Assembly: GCA_045587665.1 (NCBI GenBank)
Contig: JAZNCT010000025.1
Span: 1 to 23,397, forward strand
Reading direction: 5' to 3'
Source: SIG710 sp045587665
GTDB taxonomy: Bacteria > Bacillota > Clostridia > Oscillospirales > CAG-272
Length of the DNA: 23,397 nucleotides
Position 1 is the stretch's first letter, and each line of letters starts with the position of its first letter. This document shows positions 23,260 through 23,397 of the stretch, piece after piece. Made by a program: the position numbers and the translations under genes. The notes beneath the pieces are model-generated. The model had not been told where the DNA came from. It searched no databases and saw only the letters and a list, made by a program, of their open reading frames with translations.

Positions 23260-23397
23260 TGCCCCCTGTCAAGTAGACAGACTAAAAAACAAAAAGAATT
23301 TACAAATTGAATAGATTCTTTGATCTCCCCCTGCTGCGCAGCAGGGGGAGATTTTCGTCACGCGGCGGTGGCGAAATAATACTCGCACGGTGTCATG
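23260..23397 (-). mobile_element. end of an IS3-like insertion sequence (partial)
   Basis: A TGCCCCCTGTCAAGTAGACAG-like terminal stretch (from 23260), of the type found at IS3-family ends in Clostridia, begins 35 bases after the ATPase stop. At the right edge, a minus-strand frame entering from outside ends in MTPCEYYFATAA and a stop (23358-23397), like the C-terminal MTPxEY of IS3-family transposases. Only the end is in the window, so identity is tentative and the second terminal repeat cannot be checked. Confidence 0.45.
23323..23352. terminator. 30-nt perfect palindrome in the IS-like end
   Basis: Bases 23323-23352 are fully self-complementary, GC-rich in the middle, with AT at both ends. 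It lies between the putative transposase stop and the terminal repeat, so it may terminate transposase transcription or block read-through from the ATPase. TTTT follows on the plus strand only. Confidence 0.6.

Overview
The window reads as a chromosomal segment of a low-to-mid GC Clostridia genome, most likely from the Ruminococcaceae/Oscillospiraceae side. The evidence is a SCIFF peptide with its radical SAM maturase, a Bacillota-type yybS-gdpP-rplI-dnaB order joined to tilS-hpt-ftsH, TTG/GTG starts behind strong GGAGG sites, and consensus sigma-A promoters with a 17-nt spacer and, in most cases, an extended -10.

Layout. 1-1170 is accessory: an array of short hairpins at the left edge, three long terminator-like hairpins, a 19-nt repeat present twice, and one orphan AT-rich gene with its own promoter. 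1171-3045 (minus) is an envelope-stress-like operon: PadR regulator, HAAS/DUF1700 membrane protein, DUF4097 beta-repeat protein. Divergent from it, 3198-6121 (plus) is a RiPP locus: a 46-residue SCIFF precursor, an attenuator hairpin, the SCIFF maturase, and a PLP-dependent Orn/Lys/Arg decarboxylase-family protein overlapping the maturase stop. 6325-15604 (plus) is one long housekeeping run: DUF2232 (YybS), GdpP, ribosomal protein bL9, replicative helicase DnaB, TilS, Hpt, FtsH. 15649-16740 (minus) is an anchored phosphodiester glycosidase (NAGPA) family protein. 17047-17210 holds tRNA-Thr(UGU) and tRNA-Tyr(GUA), followed by a terminator and the remains of two unrelated genes. M18 aminopeptidase (plus) and GpsA (minus) then converge on a shared terminator. 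Upstream of gpsA lies a decayed minus-strand gene that still has a good promoter.

The right part holds a manganese-type yybP-ykoY riboswitch with a terminator-based switch, in front of a type II P-type cation ATPase that starts with TTG. The ATPase is therefore probably a Mn2+ (or Ca2+/Mn2+) exporter. The last ~140 bases look like the end of an IS3-like insertion sequence.

Points most worth checking: the riboswitch and the corrected ATPase start; the SCIFF peptide, which has Gly where the known thioether acceptor Thr sits and carries a seventh Cys; the hairpin array and repeat-flanked orphan gene at the left; direct repeats over the NAGPA promoter; and the gene remnants. No clear new defence system or mobile-element system is visible.
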